Of a DNA stretch of 64,000 nt, positions 1 through 10,240 are shown one piece after another. The number at the start of each line of letters is the position of its first letter. Within the stretch, counting starts at the first letter, position 1. The DNA is from Sedimentibacter hydroxybenzoicus DSM 7310 (GTDB taxonomy: Bacteria > Bacillota > Clostridia > Tissierellales > Sedimentibacteraceae): contig NZ_JACBNQ010000017.1 of NCBI RefSeq assembly GCF_013403245.1, forward strand, positions 1 to 64,000, in the 5' to 3' direction. The position numbers and the translations under genes are program-made. The notes under the pieces are model-generated. The model was given only the letters and a program-made list of their open reading frames with translations. It was not told the DNA's origin and ran no database searches.

Positions 1-1446
1 GAATTTATTGATATTATCGGAAACTTATACAAGCTTAGGAAGTGTTCTCTGAAACTTGACGGTACAAAGAAAAACCAACGTCCTTGCTTGAATTATCACA
101 TTAACAGATGTACGGCACCGTGTATGGGCAATATTGACTATAAGGAGTATCGTGAGGAAGTTAATAAAGCTATAAGTTTTTTGTCCGGCGGCGAGGAAGA
201 GCTGATGAAGTCATTAACCGTAAAGATGAAGTTGGCTTCAGAAAAATTAGATTTTGAAGAGGCTGCTAAATACAGAGATCAAATAAGCTCCTTAAAAATA
301 ATATCCGAAAAACAGAAAATCGTTTCCGCAAATACAGCTATTGATCAGGATGTCATAGGAAGTGCAATAGGAATAGAAGAGGCGTGTATTCAGATTTTCT
401 TTATACGTAACGGCAAAATAATAGGAAATGAACATTATTTGTTGACAAATATAGAGAATGAAACCAGAGAAGAAATTATAAGTTCATTTTTATCTCAATT
501 CTATACCGGTACAGTATATGTACCTAAAGAAATTTACATAGAGACCGATATTGAAGACAGAGAGTTGTTTGAAAAGCTGCTGTCCGAAAAAAGAGGCAAC
601 AAAGTTTCTGTTAAAGTTCCTGCAAAAGGCGATAAAAGTATGCTTATAAAAATGATTAAGAAAAATGCCCTTGAAATATTAGAAAAAGGAAGCCAGAGAA
701 TCAAGAGAAATTTAGATGAAAGTCTTGAAGCTGTTAACGAGCTTAAGGATTTGCTGAATTTAAATGAAGTTCCTATAAGAATCGAAGCATATGATATATC
801 CAATATACAGGGGGTAGAATCAGTTGGGTCCATGGTTGTTTTTGAAAGAGGAGTTCCAAGCAAAAGCAATTACAGACGCTTCAGAATAAAGACAGTAAAC
901 GGTCCAAATGATTACAAAAGTATGGAAGAAGTATTGGAAAGGCGAATTAACAGAGGCTTAGACCAAGGAGATTTAAAGGGCTTTAATAAAATGCCTGATT
1001 TAATATTGATTGATGGTGGTAAAGGACAAACAAATATTGCTGAAGAAGTTATTTATAATTTTGGATTAAATATTCCTGTTTGTGGAATGATAAAGGATGA
1101 CAAGCATACCACAAGGGGCTTAATTTATCAAAATAAAGAAATTGAATTTAAAAAGACGGACAAAGTATATCGTTTAATTTACAGGATACAAGAGGAAGCA
1201 CACAGATTTGCCATAGAATATCACCGTAACCTAAGGGATAAAACTTTGTTTAAATCAGAGCTTGATAATATTGAAAATATTGGAGAGAAAAGAAAAATAA
1301 ATCTATTGAAAGAATTCGGTTCTGTTGAAAATATAAAAAATAAAAGTGTAGAAGAATTAGCTGATATTGACGGAATGAATATAAAAGCAGCGGAGTCAGT
1401 TTATAATTATTTCAGGAACAAAACTAAAAACAACGACGTCAAATAA
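1..1446 (+). CDS. uvrC: Excinuclease ABC subunit C, 5'-truncated by window edge
   Basis: UvrC makes the dual incisions around UvrB-marked DNA lesions in nucleotide excision repair. The frame is open from the first base, so the start and most of the GIY-YIG nuclease domain lie outside the window; about 481 residues are visible. Seen in order: the Cys-rich segment NYHINRCTAPC (visible residues about 30-40), a UVR UvrB-binding helix pair (about 75-97), the RNase H-like endonuclease core with IEAYDISN (about 260) and LILIDGGKGQ (about 336), and tandem helix-hairpin-helix motifs at the C-terminus. hprK follows after a 45 bp gap, a common clostridial neighbour, so the two are probably co-transcribed. 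Confidence 0.97.
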   Translation, partial: EFIDIIGNLYKLRKCSLKLDGTKKNQRPCLNYHINRCTAPCMGNIDYKEYREEVNKAISFLSGGEEELMKSLTVKMKLASEKLDFEEAAKYRDQISSLKIISEKQKIVSANTAIDQDVIGSAIGIEEACIQIFFIRNGKIIGNEHYLLTNIENETREEIISSFLSQFYTGTVYVPKEIYIETDIEDRELFEKLLSEKRGNKVSVKVPAKGDKSMLIKMIKKNALEILEKGSQRIKRNLDESLEAVNELKDLLNLNEVPIRIEAYDISNIQGVESVGSMVVFERGVPSKSNYRRFRIKTVNGPNDYKSMEEVLERRINRGLDQGDLKGFNKMPDLILIDGGKGQTNIAEEVIYNFGLNIPVCGMIKDDKHTTRGLIYQNKEIEFKKTDKVYRLIYRIQEEAHRFAIEYHRNLRDKTLFKSELDNIENIGEKRKINLLKEFGSVENIKNKSVEELADIDGMNIKAAESVYNYFRNKTKNNDVK

Positions 1447-1491
1447 TGAGAAAAATGAAATATTGAACAATATTTAGAGGATGGTAGTATC

Positions 1492-2403
1492 ATGCAATAT
1501 GTAAAACTTGAGGATTTAGTCAGTTATATAGATTTAGAACCGATTTTTTATCCTGCGGATGTTCAGTCAAGAATTTATACTCCGGAAATTATAAGACCCG
1601 GTCTTCAGATGGCGGGATATTTTGATTGGTTTTCTTTTGAGAGAGTTCAAGTAATGGGTAGGGCTGAAATGTTCTATTTAAGTACTTTAGACGAAGATAT
1701 CAGGAAACAGAGGTTAGATAAATTTTTTAGTTATCCTATACCGGCTTTGATTGTTGCTAACGACATGGCAATTGATGAGTTGTTAATTTACTATGCAAAG
1801 AAATATAAAAGACCGGTTTTTAAATCTAATCAAAAGACCGATAAGTTAGTAAACATATTGATTAACTTTTTGGAAGAGGAATTAGCTGAAGAAACAACAT
1901 TGCACGGTGTATGTCTGGAAGTATATGGAGTAGGTGTTTTAATAAAAGGTAAAAGCGGCATAGGTAAAAGCGAAACTTCACTTGAGCTTATTAACAGAGG
2001 ACATAGGTTAGTAGCGGATGATGCCGTTATAATCAAAAAACTTGATAATAATTTAAAGGCAACGTGCCCTGAGCTTACTCAGCATCTGATGGAAATCAGG
2101 GGTATAGGAATTTTGGATATTAAGCATTTGTTTGGTGTGGGCTCCATAAGAATTGAACAATTTGTTGAACTGGTAATAGAATTAGAAGAATGGGATCAAA
2201 ATAAGGAGTATGACCGTATCGGCACAGATGAAGATTATACAGATATATTGGGTATAAAAATTCCTACTGTTGTCATTCCTGTAAGACCCGGAAGAAACAC
2301 TTCGGCAATAGTAGAAGTAGCGGCTAAAAACTACAGACAGAAGCTGTTGGGTTATAATCCTCTTGAAACTTACAACAGAAAATTCAGAGGTTTATACAAT
2401 TAA
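1492..2403 (+). CDS. hprK: HPr kinase/phosphorylase
   Basis: HprK phosphorylates or dephosphorylates Ser46 of HPr and so links glycolytic flux to CcpA-dependent catabolite control in the cytoplasm. At 303 residues it is of normal family length. The P-loop GKSGIGKS lies near residues 153-160, followed by the catalytic region LVADDAV and the family signature EIRGIGILDI near residue 202. The ATG follows a GAGGATGG ribosome binding site. It probably shares a transcript with uvrC and is followed by a terminator hairpin at 2531. No HPr or CcpA gene lies in the window. Confidence 0.96.
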   Translation: MQYVKLEDLVSYIDLEPIFYPADVQSRIYTPEIIRPGLQMAGYFDWFSFERVQVMGRAEMFYLSTLDEDIRKQRLDKFFSYPIPALIVANDMAIDELLIYYAKKYKRPVFKSNQKTDKLVNILINFLEEELAEETTLHGVCLEVYGVGVLIKGKSGIGKSETSLELINRGHRLVADDAVIIKKLDNNLKATCPELTQHLMEIRGIGILDIKHLFGVGSIRIEQFVELVIELEEWDQNKEYDRIGTDEDYTDILGIKIPTVVIPVRPGRNTSAIVEVAAKNYRQKLLGYNPLETYNRKFRGLYN

Positions 2404-2530
2404 TGATTTATAATAAATTTTGAATATTTACAATATTGTCAAAATTTATACTTTTATAACAATTTTATATCATCCTTACAATGATAAGCATTATAGGAAA
2501 AACGTTTCTTTAATAAAAGAATATATTGGG

Positions 2531-2560
2531 AATTGCATTAATAATTAATGCAATTTTTAT
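2531..2560 (+). terminator. Terminator after uvrC-hprK
   Basis: A perfect 11-bp stem (2531-2541 with 2545-2555, 3-nt loop) leads into a T run at 2554-2558. It sits in the 271 bp gap between hprK and nifJ. The remainder of that gap is AT-rich, and no convincing nifJ promoter was picked out in it. Confidence 0.7.
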
Positions 2561-2674
2561 TGTTGCATTTATAGTTTCTTTGCGATATAATCATTTTGTG
2601 TATTGATTTTTTTATACAATACTTATTAATGGTTACATTATATTTAATTAATTATTAAATAGGAGGATACATAA

Positions 2675-5600
2675 ATGTCAAAAGTTATGAAAACTATGGA
2701 CGGAAATACCGCTGCAGCGTATGTCTCATATGCGTTTACTGATGTTGCCGCAATATTTCCTATAACACCTTCTTCTAACATGGCTGAGCTTGCAGATGAA
2801 TGGGCAGCCAACGGACAAAAGAATATTTTTGGCCAAACAGTTAAAGTTGTAGAGATGCAATCAGAAGGTGGAGCAGCAGGAGCAGTTCACGGCTCATTGC
2901 AGGCAGGAGCGTTAACAACTACTTATACTGCTTCACAGGGATTATTATTAATGATTCCAAACATGTATAAAATAGCAGGGGAATTGTTACCTGCAGTATT
3001 TCACGTTTCCGCAAGAGCAATTGCCGGTCACGCGTTATCAATATTCGGTGACCATTCAGACGTAATGGCTGCAAGACAAACAGGATTTGCCTTACTTGCA
3101 TCAAGCAGCGTTCAGGAAGTTATGGATATAGGCGGTGTTGCTCATTTAGCTACACTTAAAACAAGAGTTCCGTTCGTACATTTCTTTGATGGATTCAGAA
3201 CATCACATGAGGTTCAAAAAATTGAAGTAATAGATTATGATGATTTTGCAAAATTAGTTGATATGGATGCAATCAATGAATTCAGAGCAAGAGCATTGAA
3301 TCCTGAGCATCCTGTTACAAGAGGAACAGCACAAAACCCTGATATATTCTTCCAGGCAAGGGAAGCTTCCAACAAATACTATGAAGCAGTTCCTGATATG
3401 GTTAATGACTATATGAAGGAAATGGAAAAGATAACAGGAAGAGAATACAAACCATTTAACTATTATGGAGCACCTGATGCTGAAAATATTATAGTTGCAA
3501 TGGGATCAGTTACAGAAACTGCAAAAGAAGTTATAGACTTCCTAACTGCAAAAGGTGAAAAAGTTGGTATAGTAATCGTTCACTTATACAGACCTTTCTC
3601 TTCAAAATATTTCTTTGATGTATTGCCAAAAACAGTTAAGAAAATAGCGGTACTTGACAGATGTAAAGAGCCCGGCTCAATTGCTGAACCATTATTCTTA
3701 GACGTTAAATCTTTATTCTATGATAAAAAGGAACAACCGGTTATAGTTGGCGGAAGATATGGTTTAGGTTCAAAAGACACTACACCGGCTCAGATATTTG
3801 CTGTTTATAACAACTTAAAGGAAGAAAATCCAAAGAACGGTTTTACTATAGGTATAGTTGATGATGTAACATTTGCATCATTAGAAACTCCTGAACTTGT
3901 TAATACATCAGGTGAAGGCACACGTAGATGTAAATTCTGGGGACTTGGCTCGGACGGTACAGTTGGAGCTAACAAAGACGCCATAAAAATTATCGGTGAC
4001 CATACTAACATGTATGCTCAAGGATATTTCTCATATGACTCTAAAAAATCCGGCGGTGTTACGGTATCTCACTTAAGATTCGGTAAATCTCCTATAAGAT
4101 CGACTTATTTAATTGATGAAGCTGACTTTGTATCATTGTCACAACAATCTTATGTAGATAAATACGATGTGTTGACAGGACTAAAAAAAGGCGGAACATT
4201 CCTGCTAAATACAATTTGGTCAACAGATGAATTAGAGACAAATTTACCTGCAAAATATAAAAAATATTTAGCTGAAAAAGATATTAACTTCTATATAATA
4301 AATGCTACAAAAATTGCTCAGGAATTAGGACTTGGCAACAGAACAAACATGATAATTCAGTCAGCGTTCTTCAAATTAGCCGATGTTATACCTGTAGAAG
4401 ATGCAGTAGAATATTTAAATGCTGCTATTGTTAAATCCTATGGCAGAAAAGGTGATGCAATAGTTGAAATGAACCAACAAGCAGTACAAAAAGGTATATC
4501 AGAATTAGTAAAAGTGCAGGTTCCTGAAAGCTGGAAAAATGCTAAAGATGAAGTAAGTGCAAACAGCGGACTTGCGGTACCATTTACAGAAGAAGAAAAA
4601 CCTGATTTCATTAAAAATGTAGTTGACGTTATGAACAGACAAGAAGGCGATAGCTTACCTGTAAGTACATTCGACGGCATCGAAGACGGAACATTCCCAG
4701 CAGGAACTTCCGCATTTGAAAAGAGGGGAATAGCTGTTGAGGTTCCAAAATGGTTACCTGAAAATTGTATTCAATGTAACCAATGTGCTTTTGTATGTCC
4801 TCATGCAGTAATCAGACCTACATTGTTAAATGAAGAAGAAAAGAATAACGCACCTGAATCTTTTGGAACTATTAAAGCAATAGGCAAAGGATTAGAAGGA
4901 TTAGAATACAGATTGGTTATAAGCCCGTTAGATTGTACAGGATGCGGAAACTGTGCTGATATCTGCCCAGGAAGGAAAAATAACAAAGCTTTAGTGATGA
5001 ATCCAATTGCAGAAGAAGTTGGGGCAGGAGTTCCAAACTGGAAATATGCTACAGAAAAAGTTTCTATCAAAGATAGCTTAATGGATAAAGTATCTGTTAA
5101 AGGCAGCCAGTTCTGCAAACCATACTTCGAGTTCTCAGGAGCTTGCGCAGGTTGCGGAGAAACAGCTTATGTTAAGGCAATAACTCAATTATACGGCGAT
5201 AGAATGATGATTGCAAATGCTACAGGATGCTCATCAATTTGGGGAGCTTCAGCACCTGCAACACCATACACAAAGGATGCTTGCGGAAGAGGTCCGTCAT
5301 GGGCTAACTCATTGTTTGAAGACAATGCAGAATATGGATTCGGTATGGCAACTGCAGTAAGACAGATGAGAGACAGCATTCAGATATCTATCAACAATTT
5401 AATGGAAAAAGATATACCACAAGAATTAAAAGATGCTTTTGCTGCTTGGGAAGCAACCAAGAACAACGGTGAAGAATCAAGAGCAGCTTCAGAAAAAGTT
5501 TTAGCAGCTTTAGAAGGATTCACTCCATGCGAAGCATGTGCAAAAGATATTAAAAATATATTAGATAAGAAAGATTATCTTGTTAAGAAATCACAATGGA

Positions 5601-6241
5601 TAATCGGTGGTGACGGCTGGGCATATGATATCGGATACGGCGGATTAGACCACGTATTGGCATCAGGCGAAGACGTAAATGTATTGGTACTTGATACAGA
5701 AGTTTATTCAAATACCGGCGGACAGAGTTCAAAAGCAACTCCGACTGCTTCCATAGCTAAATTTGCTGCATCAGGAAAGAAAATTAAGAAAAAAGATCTT
5801 GGCTTGATAGCTTCAACTTATGGTTACGTATACGTAGCACAGGTTGCTATCGGTGCTAACATGAATCAATTCTTAAAAGCAGTAAAAGAAGCTGAAAACT
5901 ATGATGGACCATCATTGATTATAGCTTATGCACCATGTATCAACCATGGTATTAAAGCAGGTATGGGTAAGACTGTTGAAAGAGAAAAACTTGCAGTTGA
6001 AGCAGGATACTGGCATTTATACAGATTCAACCCGCTTCTTAAAGAAGAAGGCAAGAATCCATTTGTGTTAGATTCTAAAGCTCCAAGTGCATCATTCAAG
6101 GAATTCCTTGAAGGTGAAGTGAGATATGCTTCATTGAGCAGTTCATTCCCTGAAATAGCTGAAGAATTATATGCAAGAGCAGAAAAAGATGCAAAAGACA
6201 GATATGACAGCTATGTAAGAATGGCTGATATGAAATACTAA
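2675..6241 (+). CDS. nifJ: Pyruvate:ferredoxin (flavodoxin) oxidoreductase
   Basis: A single-chain homodimeric PFOR, which oxidises pyruvate with CoA to acetyl-CoA and CO2 and reduces ferredoxin. This is the central step of clostridial fermentation. At 1188 residues it is full length. The N-terminal pyruvate/TPP domain carries ITPSSNMAELADEW. The two [4Fe-4S] motifs are CIQCNQC-x3-CP (from residue 698) and CTGCGNC-x3-CPG (from 754). The proximal cluster begins with CAGCGE (824), and the TPP pyrophosphate motif GDGWAYDIGYGG is near 979 with EVYSNTGGQSSK downstream. The start follows AGGAGG at about 2661. Codon use is strongly biased, as expected for a highly expressed gene. It is monocistronic, with a terminator 14 bp downstream. 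Confidence 0.98.
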   Translation: MSKVMKTMDGNTAAAYVSYAFTDVAAIFPITPSSNMAELADEWAANGQKNIFGQTVKVVEMQSEGGAAGAVHGSLQAGALTTTYTASQGLLLMIPNMYKIAGELLPAVFHVSARAIAGHALSIFGDHSDVMAARQTGFALLASSSVQEVMDIGGVAHLATLKTRVPFVHFFDGFRTSHEVQKIEVIDYDDFAKLVDMDAINEFRARALNPEHPVTRGTAQNPDIFFQAREASNKYYEAVPDMVNDYMKEMEKITGREYKPFNYYGAPDAENIIVAMGSVTETAKEVIDFLTAKGEKVGIVIVHLYRPFSSKYFFDVLPKTVKKIAVLDRCKEPGSIAEPLFLDVKSLFYDKKEQPVIVGGRYGLGSKDTTPAQIFAVYNNLKEENPKNGFTIGIVDDVTFASLETPELVNTSGEGTRRCKFWGLGSDGTVGANKDAIKIIGDHTNMYAQGYFSYDSKKSGGVTVSHLRFGKSPIRSTYLIDEADFVSLSQQSYVDKYDVLTGLKKGGTFLLNTIWSTDELETNLPAKYKKYLAEKDINFYIINATKIAQELGLGNRTNMIIQSAFFKLADVIPVEDAVEYLNAAIVKSYGRKGDAIVEMNQQAVQKGISELVKVQVPESWKNAKDEVSANSGLAVPFTEEEKPDFIKNVVDVMNRQEGDSLPVSTFDGIEDGTFPAGTSAFEKRGIAVEVPKWLPENCIQCNQCAFVCPHAVIRPTLLNEEEKNNAPESFGTIKAIGKGLEGLEYRLVISPLDCTGCGNCADICPGRKNNKALVMNPIAEEVGAGVPNWKYATEKVSIKDSLMDKVSVKGSQFCKPYFEFSGACAGCGETAYVKAITQLYGDRMMIANATGCSSIWGASAPATPYTKDACGRGPSWANSLFEDNAEYGFGMATAVRQMRDSIQISINNLMEKDIPQELKDAFAAWEATKNNGEESRAASEKVLAALEGFTPCEACAKDIKNILDKKDYLVKKSQWIIGGDGWAYDIGYGGLDHVLASGEDVNVLVLDTEVYSNTGGQSSKATPTASIAKFAASGKKIKKKDLGLIASTYGYVYVAQVAIGANMNQFLKAVKEAENYDGPSLIIAYAPCINHGIKAGMGKTVEREKLAVEAGYWHLYRFNPLLKEEGKNPFVLDSKAPSASFKEFLEGEVRYASLSSSFPEIAEELYARAEKDAKDRYDSYVRMADMKY

Positions 6242-6254
6242 AATAAAAAAACTG

Positions 6255-6290
6255 TGGCAGTTCTATAAAGAACTGCCATATTTTTTTTCT
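6255..6290 (+). terminator. Terminator after nifJ
   Basis: A perfect 10-bp stem (6255-6264 with 6269-6278) with a 4-nt ATAA loop is followed by eight T residues from 6281. Confidence 0.92.
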
Positions 6291-6415
6291 TCGCGCTAAA
6301 GCCTTAGGACGACATAAATAGGGAACTGTTTTTGTATTATATCTGTAATATCCCCCAATCACAATTAGTGGTAAAATAATGGAAGAAATATATTGCTTGA
6401 ATAAGGAGACTGATT

Positions 6416-7837
6416 ATGGTTAAAAGAAAAATAAGTTTATTTATTGCAGTACTTATGTTGTTTTCAGTGCTTACGGGATGTACCGTAAATGAGCTTGGTT
6501 ATTTAAATATGTCAAGTGAAATAAACAAGCTTACGCAGTATGAATTTAAAAATTCAACACAAATGGAAATATCCAAACTGATTACAGGAGGAGAAAAGAA
6601 CTCTAAAATCGATGTTGAAATCAGTGGAGAGGCAAATATAGATGACATTAATGCAATGTATCTGAATATGGATGTTAAGATTAAGGTTGACGGAAAAGGA
6701 AATTCAGAGCCTGTTAAAATGATAATGGCAGATAATAAAATCTATGTTTCAAAAAATATAATAGCAGAGGTCTCAAAGCTTCAGGAGGATTTTGGATTCT
6801 ACGGTTACAATGGGCTTGTTGCTGAAAAGATGCTTGAGGAGCTGAAAGATACAGAATATATAGTTGTTGCAGAAATGGATGATATTTACGGAAGCGTTTC
6901 GTACAAGGAAAACTACACGGTGTTGCTTGAAAGTGCTAAGGAATATTTAACCAATGCATTCAAGGGATTTGATTCCAAGCTTATAAAAAAGACAAGCAAC
7001 GGCTATTCGATGGAGCTTACTGCTGAAAATGCAGTTGAATTTGTTGAAAGACTTGTTAAGTATGTAAGCGAAAACAAGGAGTTGGTATTTGACGAAACAA
7101 TCAAATATCTTGAAAATATATATGCCGCTGTAGAAATTAAGGGAATGGAAGGCACTGTGGAAACTGAAGAAATAATAGCAGAGCTTGAAGGAATGAGAGA
7201 AGATTTCTATGATACAATAGATGAAATTGCTGAATTTTTTGAAACAGGTGAACAAAGATTATATGCAGGTATGCTTGACAGAAGCTACATTAAAAATGAA
7301 ATATACAAAAAAGGCAGAGTATATGGACAGAGTATAGAGGGAGAATTGATATATGAGAGTATTATTTTTGGAAATATCAAATCTGAATCTGAAATTACGT
7401 CAAAGACAGTTAACAACGCTTCTGTTACAGAAAAAACAATATCTGTAGAAGAACTTGAAGAACTCTACGGTGTATTGGAAAACAAATATAATCCTGTTAA
7501 TACTGTTGAGCTAAGTTGGAACAGCAATGACACTCAGGTATTCGTAGGTAAAATCAGATTGGATGGAGCAGCAGAATATGAATATGTGCAATTTGCAATT
7601 ATAGAAAACAGAGCTTATTTACCGTTAAGGTATATAGGAGAAGCTTTCGGAGAGGAAGTTCAGTGGGATGATGCAAATAAAAAAGCATATGTTGTGAGAG
7701 GAACCGAGAAAATAGACATGACAGGTACCCTGATTGATTCAGCTACTATGGTTAAGATAAGAGATTTTGAGAAGCTTGGATATGTTATAGGATATGAACA
7801 GGAGTATGATTATTCTACTGCAACAATTACCAAGTAG
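6416..7837 (+). CDS. Lipoprotein with C-terminal stalk-type (copper amine oxidase N-like) domain
   Basis: A 473-residue probable cell-surface lipoprotein of unknown function. It starts with a basic, hydrophobic signal peptide ending in the lipobox LTGC, so Cys21 or so should be lipidated. The middle (about residues 30-330) is a charged, mostly helical region with no domain I recognise. Residues about 385-440, including YLPLRYIGEAFGEEVQWD, match the small repeat known as the copper amine oxidase N-terminal-like or stalk domain, common on clostridial surface proteins. The ATG follows AAGGAGACTG. It lies alone between terminators, with no pathway context. Confidence 0.8.
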   Translation: MVKRKISLFIAVLMLFSVLTGCTVNELGYLNMSSEINKLTQYEFKNSTQMEISKLITGGEKNSKIDVEISGEANIDDINAMYLNMDVKIKVDGKGNSEPVKMIMADNKIYVSKNIIAEVSKLQEDFGFYGYNGLVAEKMLEELKDTEYIVVAEMDDIYGSVSYKENYTVLLESAKEYLTNAFKGFDSKLIKKTSNGYSMELTAENAVEFVERLVKYVSENKELVFDETIKYLENIYAAVEIKGMEGTVETEEIIAELEGMREDFYDTIDEIAEFFETGEQRLYAGMLDRSYIKNEIYKKGRVYGQSIEGELIYESIIFGNIKSESEITSKTVNNASVTEKTISVEELEELYGVLENKYNPVNTVELSWNSNDTQVFVGKIRLDGAAEYEYVQFAIIENRAYLPLRYIGEAFGEEVQWDDANKKAYVVRGTEKIDMTGTLIDSATMVKIRDFEKLGYVIGYEQEYDYSTATITK

Positions 7838-7903
7838 GGATTTGTCGATTATCGCGCTGGAATATATTGTATAAATTAGTAAAACAAAAAAATAATTAAA
7901 ACG

Positions 7904-7942
7904 GGGCGATTAAGCAAATATAGGCTTAATCGCTCATTTTGT
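7904..7942 (+). terminator. Terminator after the lipoprotein gene
   Basis: A 10-bp perfect stem (7906-7915 with 7924-7933), extended by two further pairs including one G-U, is followed by a short interrupted T run. Confidence 0.75.
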
Positions 7943-7979
7943 ATGTAAAATCAGAAAAAATTTTTTTATCTGTTGATTA

Positions 7980-8008
7980 TTTACTATTGACACATGCTAT
8001 GTTATAAT
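7980..8008 (+). promoter_or_regulatory. Candidate promoter of the CdaR-type regulator
   Basis: TTTACT at 7980-7985 and TATAAT at 8003-8008 are spaced 17 bp apart, with an extended -10 TG one base upstream. A TTGACA at 7988 lies too close to the -10 to serve as its -35. Confidence 0.55.
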
Positions 8009-8097
8009 TCTTATATTCTTTTTCCGGAAATGATTTCATAAATTAAATGCTTGGGTAATTGAAGTAAAACACCAAAATTAATTTGGAAGGTGAACAT

Positions 8098-9234
8098 ATG
8101 TTAAGCAATAATTTTTATATTTCAGAAAAGTATTTACAAAATATTTTATGTGAGATGAAGGAAATCGTTGATCAGGATTTAATTTTTATGAATACAGATG
8201 GGATTATCAAGGCAAGCACTGTTACCAGCCGCATAGGGAATGTGCATTATGGTGGTAAAAAGGTAGTTGAAACCGGCAGGGATTTAATGATTTACAGTGA
8301 TCAAGAATATATTGGTGCAAAAAAGGGGATTAACATGCCGGTCAGGTTAGATGAAACTATAATTGGAGTTATAGGCATTACGGGTAACAGTGATGAGGTT
8401 ATAAAGTATGTTAAAATTATAAAAAGACTGACTGAAATTTTTATCAAAGACGGTTATGCCAAGGATATTGAAAACAGCGAGATTAAAAAGGATAGAATGA
8501 TTTTGGAATCTTTGTTGTTCAGCGAAACAAATATAGATCAGAATTATATTGCAAGATATGAGAATTTATTTGGAATTAAGAATAAAATCCCTCGTTTTGT
8601 TATTATTTCAACTATCATAGGGAATGAAAGCAAGATAGTAAGAAACATAGATGATGTGTTCAGAATATTTAGAGCTACTCTTAAAGGCAGCAAGACAATT
8701 ATTTCTCTGACCGGGAATAATATAGTAATGATTTTAGAGAGTGATTCAACGGGCTATTGTAATGAACTTATTATCAAAGTAAAAAACGAAATAAAGAATA
8801 AGATTAACTTGAACATGAGATTCGGTATAGGAGATAAGCAAACCGAAATATCCAGACTTAGAATATCATATCTAAAGGCAATGGATGCATTAAAGTGGTC
8901 TAGTATCGTTACAAAGGAAAACGTTACATACTATGAAGACTTTGATATTGAGATTATTCTTAGCAAGATGCCTTCAACAGTTATGGATGAATATGTAGAA
9001 AAGCTGTTTTCTAAATTAGGAGCTTCAGAAATAAAAGATATGGGAAAGATTATAGAGTTGTATGAAAATCATAACGGTTCCTTAAAATTAATCTCTCAAG
9101 AATTATTTATTCACAAAAATACACTTCAGTATAAAATTAACAAACTACATGAAAAAACAGGATATGATATGCGAAACCTTAGACATTTTATGGCTTTGAG
9201 GATAGCTTTCATACTAAAAAAATATGTTTCATAA
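8098..9234 (+). CDS. CdaR/PucR-family transcriptional regulator, probably of the lactate operon
   Basis: A 378-residue activator-type regulator of the sugar-diacid (CdaR) family. The N-terminal part (residues about 1-130) resembles the putative sugar diacid recognition domain. A degenerate GGDEF-like middle follows, and the C-terminus (about 315-375) is a PucR-type helix-turn-helix containing LISQELFIHKNTLQYKINKL. The start is set at the ATG at 8098 because GGAAGGTGA lies just upstream. A TTG 15 bp earlier in frame would overlap that site. It precedes the lactate-utilisation operon in the same orientation and has its own terminator, so it is the likely local regulator, with lactate or a related hydroxy acid as ligand by inference only. 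Confidence 0.85.
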   Translation: MLSNNFYISEKYLQNILCEMKEIVDQDLIFMNTDGIIKASTVTSRIGNVHYGGKKVVETGRDLMIYSDQEYIGAKKGINMPVRLDETIIGVIGITGNSDEVIKYVKIIKRLTEIFIKDGYAKDIENSEIKKDRMILESLLFSETNIDQNYIARYENLFGIKNKIPRFVIISTIIGNESKIVRNIDDVFRIFRATLKGSKTIISLTGNNIVMILESDSTGYCNELIIKVKNEIKNKINLNMRFGIGDKQTEISRLRISYLKAMDALKWSSIVTKENVTYYEDFDIEIILSKMPSTVMDEYVEKLFSKLGASEIKDMGKIIELYENHNGSLKLISQELFIHKNTLQYKINKLHEKTGYDMRNLRHFMALRIAFILKKYVS

Positions 9235-9270
9235 ATAAGATTATGTGTTACGTAGAACATATGATGGGAA

Positions 9271-9305
9271 AGATAAATGGTTTTTAGACCATTTATCTTT
9301 TTTTT
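9271..9305 (+). terminator. Terminator after the CdaR-type regulator
   Basis: A perfect 10-bp stem (9271-9280 with 9289-9298) with an 8-nt loop ends in a run of eight T residues. Confidence 0.9.
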
Positions 9306-9327
9306 AGTACAACATATAATTATTAAC

Positions 9328-9341
9328 AGAAATCGTTTCCA
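9328..9341 (+). promoter_or_regulatory. cre-like catabolite control site ahead of the lactate operon
   Basis: AGAAATCGTTTCCA agrees with the CcpA cre consensus TGAAARCGNTTWCA at 11 of 14 positions. It lies about 95 bp upstream of etfB. The presence of hprK in the window makes CcpA control plausible, but no -10/-35 pair was identified nearby. Confidence 0.35.
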
Positions 9342-9434
9342 AACATTATTTTAATTACAAAACATTTAAAAGGTAAAAAAATAAAAGCTGTAAATACGTT
9401 TTAACGAATTTGATTATTAAGTATGGAGGTCTAA

Positions 9435-10226
9435 ATGAATATAACAGTTTGTATTAAGCAAGTACCGAGTACATCAGAAGTAGAAATTGATGAAAAAACC
9501 GGAAATTTGAAACGCGATGGTGTGGATTCAAAAATTAATCCATATGATTTGTATGCAATTGAAGAAGCCATAAGACTTAAAGAAAGAACTCAGTCTACTG
9601 TAAACGTAATGACCATGGGACCAAATCAAGCAGTGTCAATTTTGAAAGAAGCTTACACAATGGGTGCAGATAACGGATATCTGATTACTGACAGAAAATG
9701 TGCAGGTTCTGATGTTTTAGCTACTTCAAAAGCGTTATCTGAAGGCATAAAAAAGATTGGAGAAACAGATTTAATTATATGCGGTAAACAAACAACTGAC
9801 GGAGATACGGCTCAGGTAGGAGCAGCAATTGCAGAATTACTGGATATTCCACATACTAATAATGTGCTGAAAATTATAGAGATAAATAATGATTTCATAA
9901 TTGTTGATGTAGATATGCCTACTATGATTCAAACTATTAAAATTAAGCTGCCTTGCTTAATTTCAGTTGAGAAAGACTTGAATCAGCCTAGATTACCATC
10001 CTATAGATTGAAAAAGGCTACAAAGGATAGAGATATTGTGACACTCGGTGTTGAAGATTTTGAAGATACAGATGAACAGAAGTATGGTTCCAATGGGTCT
10101 CCGACCAGAGTTGTAAAAATTTTCCCGCCTGTGGCTAATGATAGTACAGAAATATGGAAAGGTTCATCTGAAGAATTATCAACAAGGATAGCAGAAAAGA
10201 TATCAGAACTTAAAATTTTATCTTAG
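9435..10226 (+). CDS. lctB: Electron transfer flavoprotein beta subunit of lactate dehydrogenase complex
   Basis: EtfB subunit (263 residues, normal length). In electron-bifurcating Etf complexes this subunit binds the bifurcating FAD and NAD. It begins MNITVCIKQVPST, typical of the family, and contains the characteristic GKQTTDGDTAQVGAAIAELL segment near residues 116-135. The ATG follows GGAGGT. It is the first gene of a tightly spaced four-gene operon (lctB-lctC-lctD-lctE type) of the kind characterised in Acetobacterium woodii, where endergonic lactate oxidation with NAD is driven by ferredoxin oxidation. Confidence 0.93.
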   Translation: MNITVCIKQVPSTSEVEIDEKTGNLKRDGVDSKINPYDLYAIEEAIRLKERTQSTVNVMTMGPNQAVSILKEAYTMGADNGYLITDRKCAGSDVLATSKALSEGIKKIGETDLIICGKQTTDGDTAQVGAAIAELLDIPHTNNVLKIIEINNDFIIVDVDMPTMIQTIKIKLPCLISVEKDLNQPRLPSYRLKKATKDRDIVTLGVEDFEDTDEQKYGSNGSPTRVVKIFPPVANDSTEIWKGSSEELSTRIAEKISELKILS

Positions 10227-10240
10227 ATAGGAGGTATGCA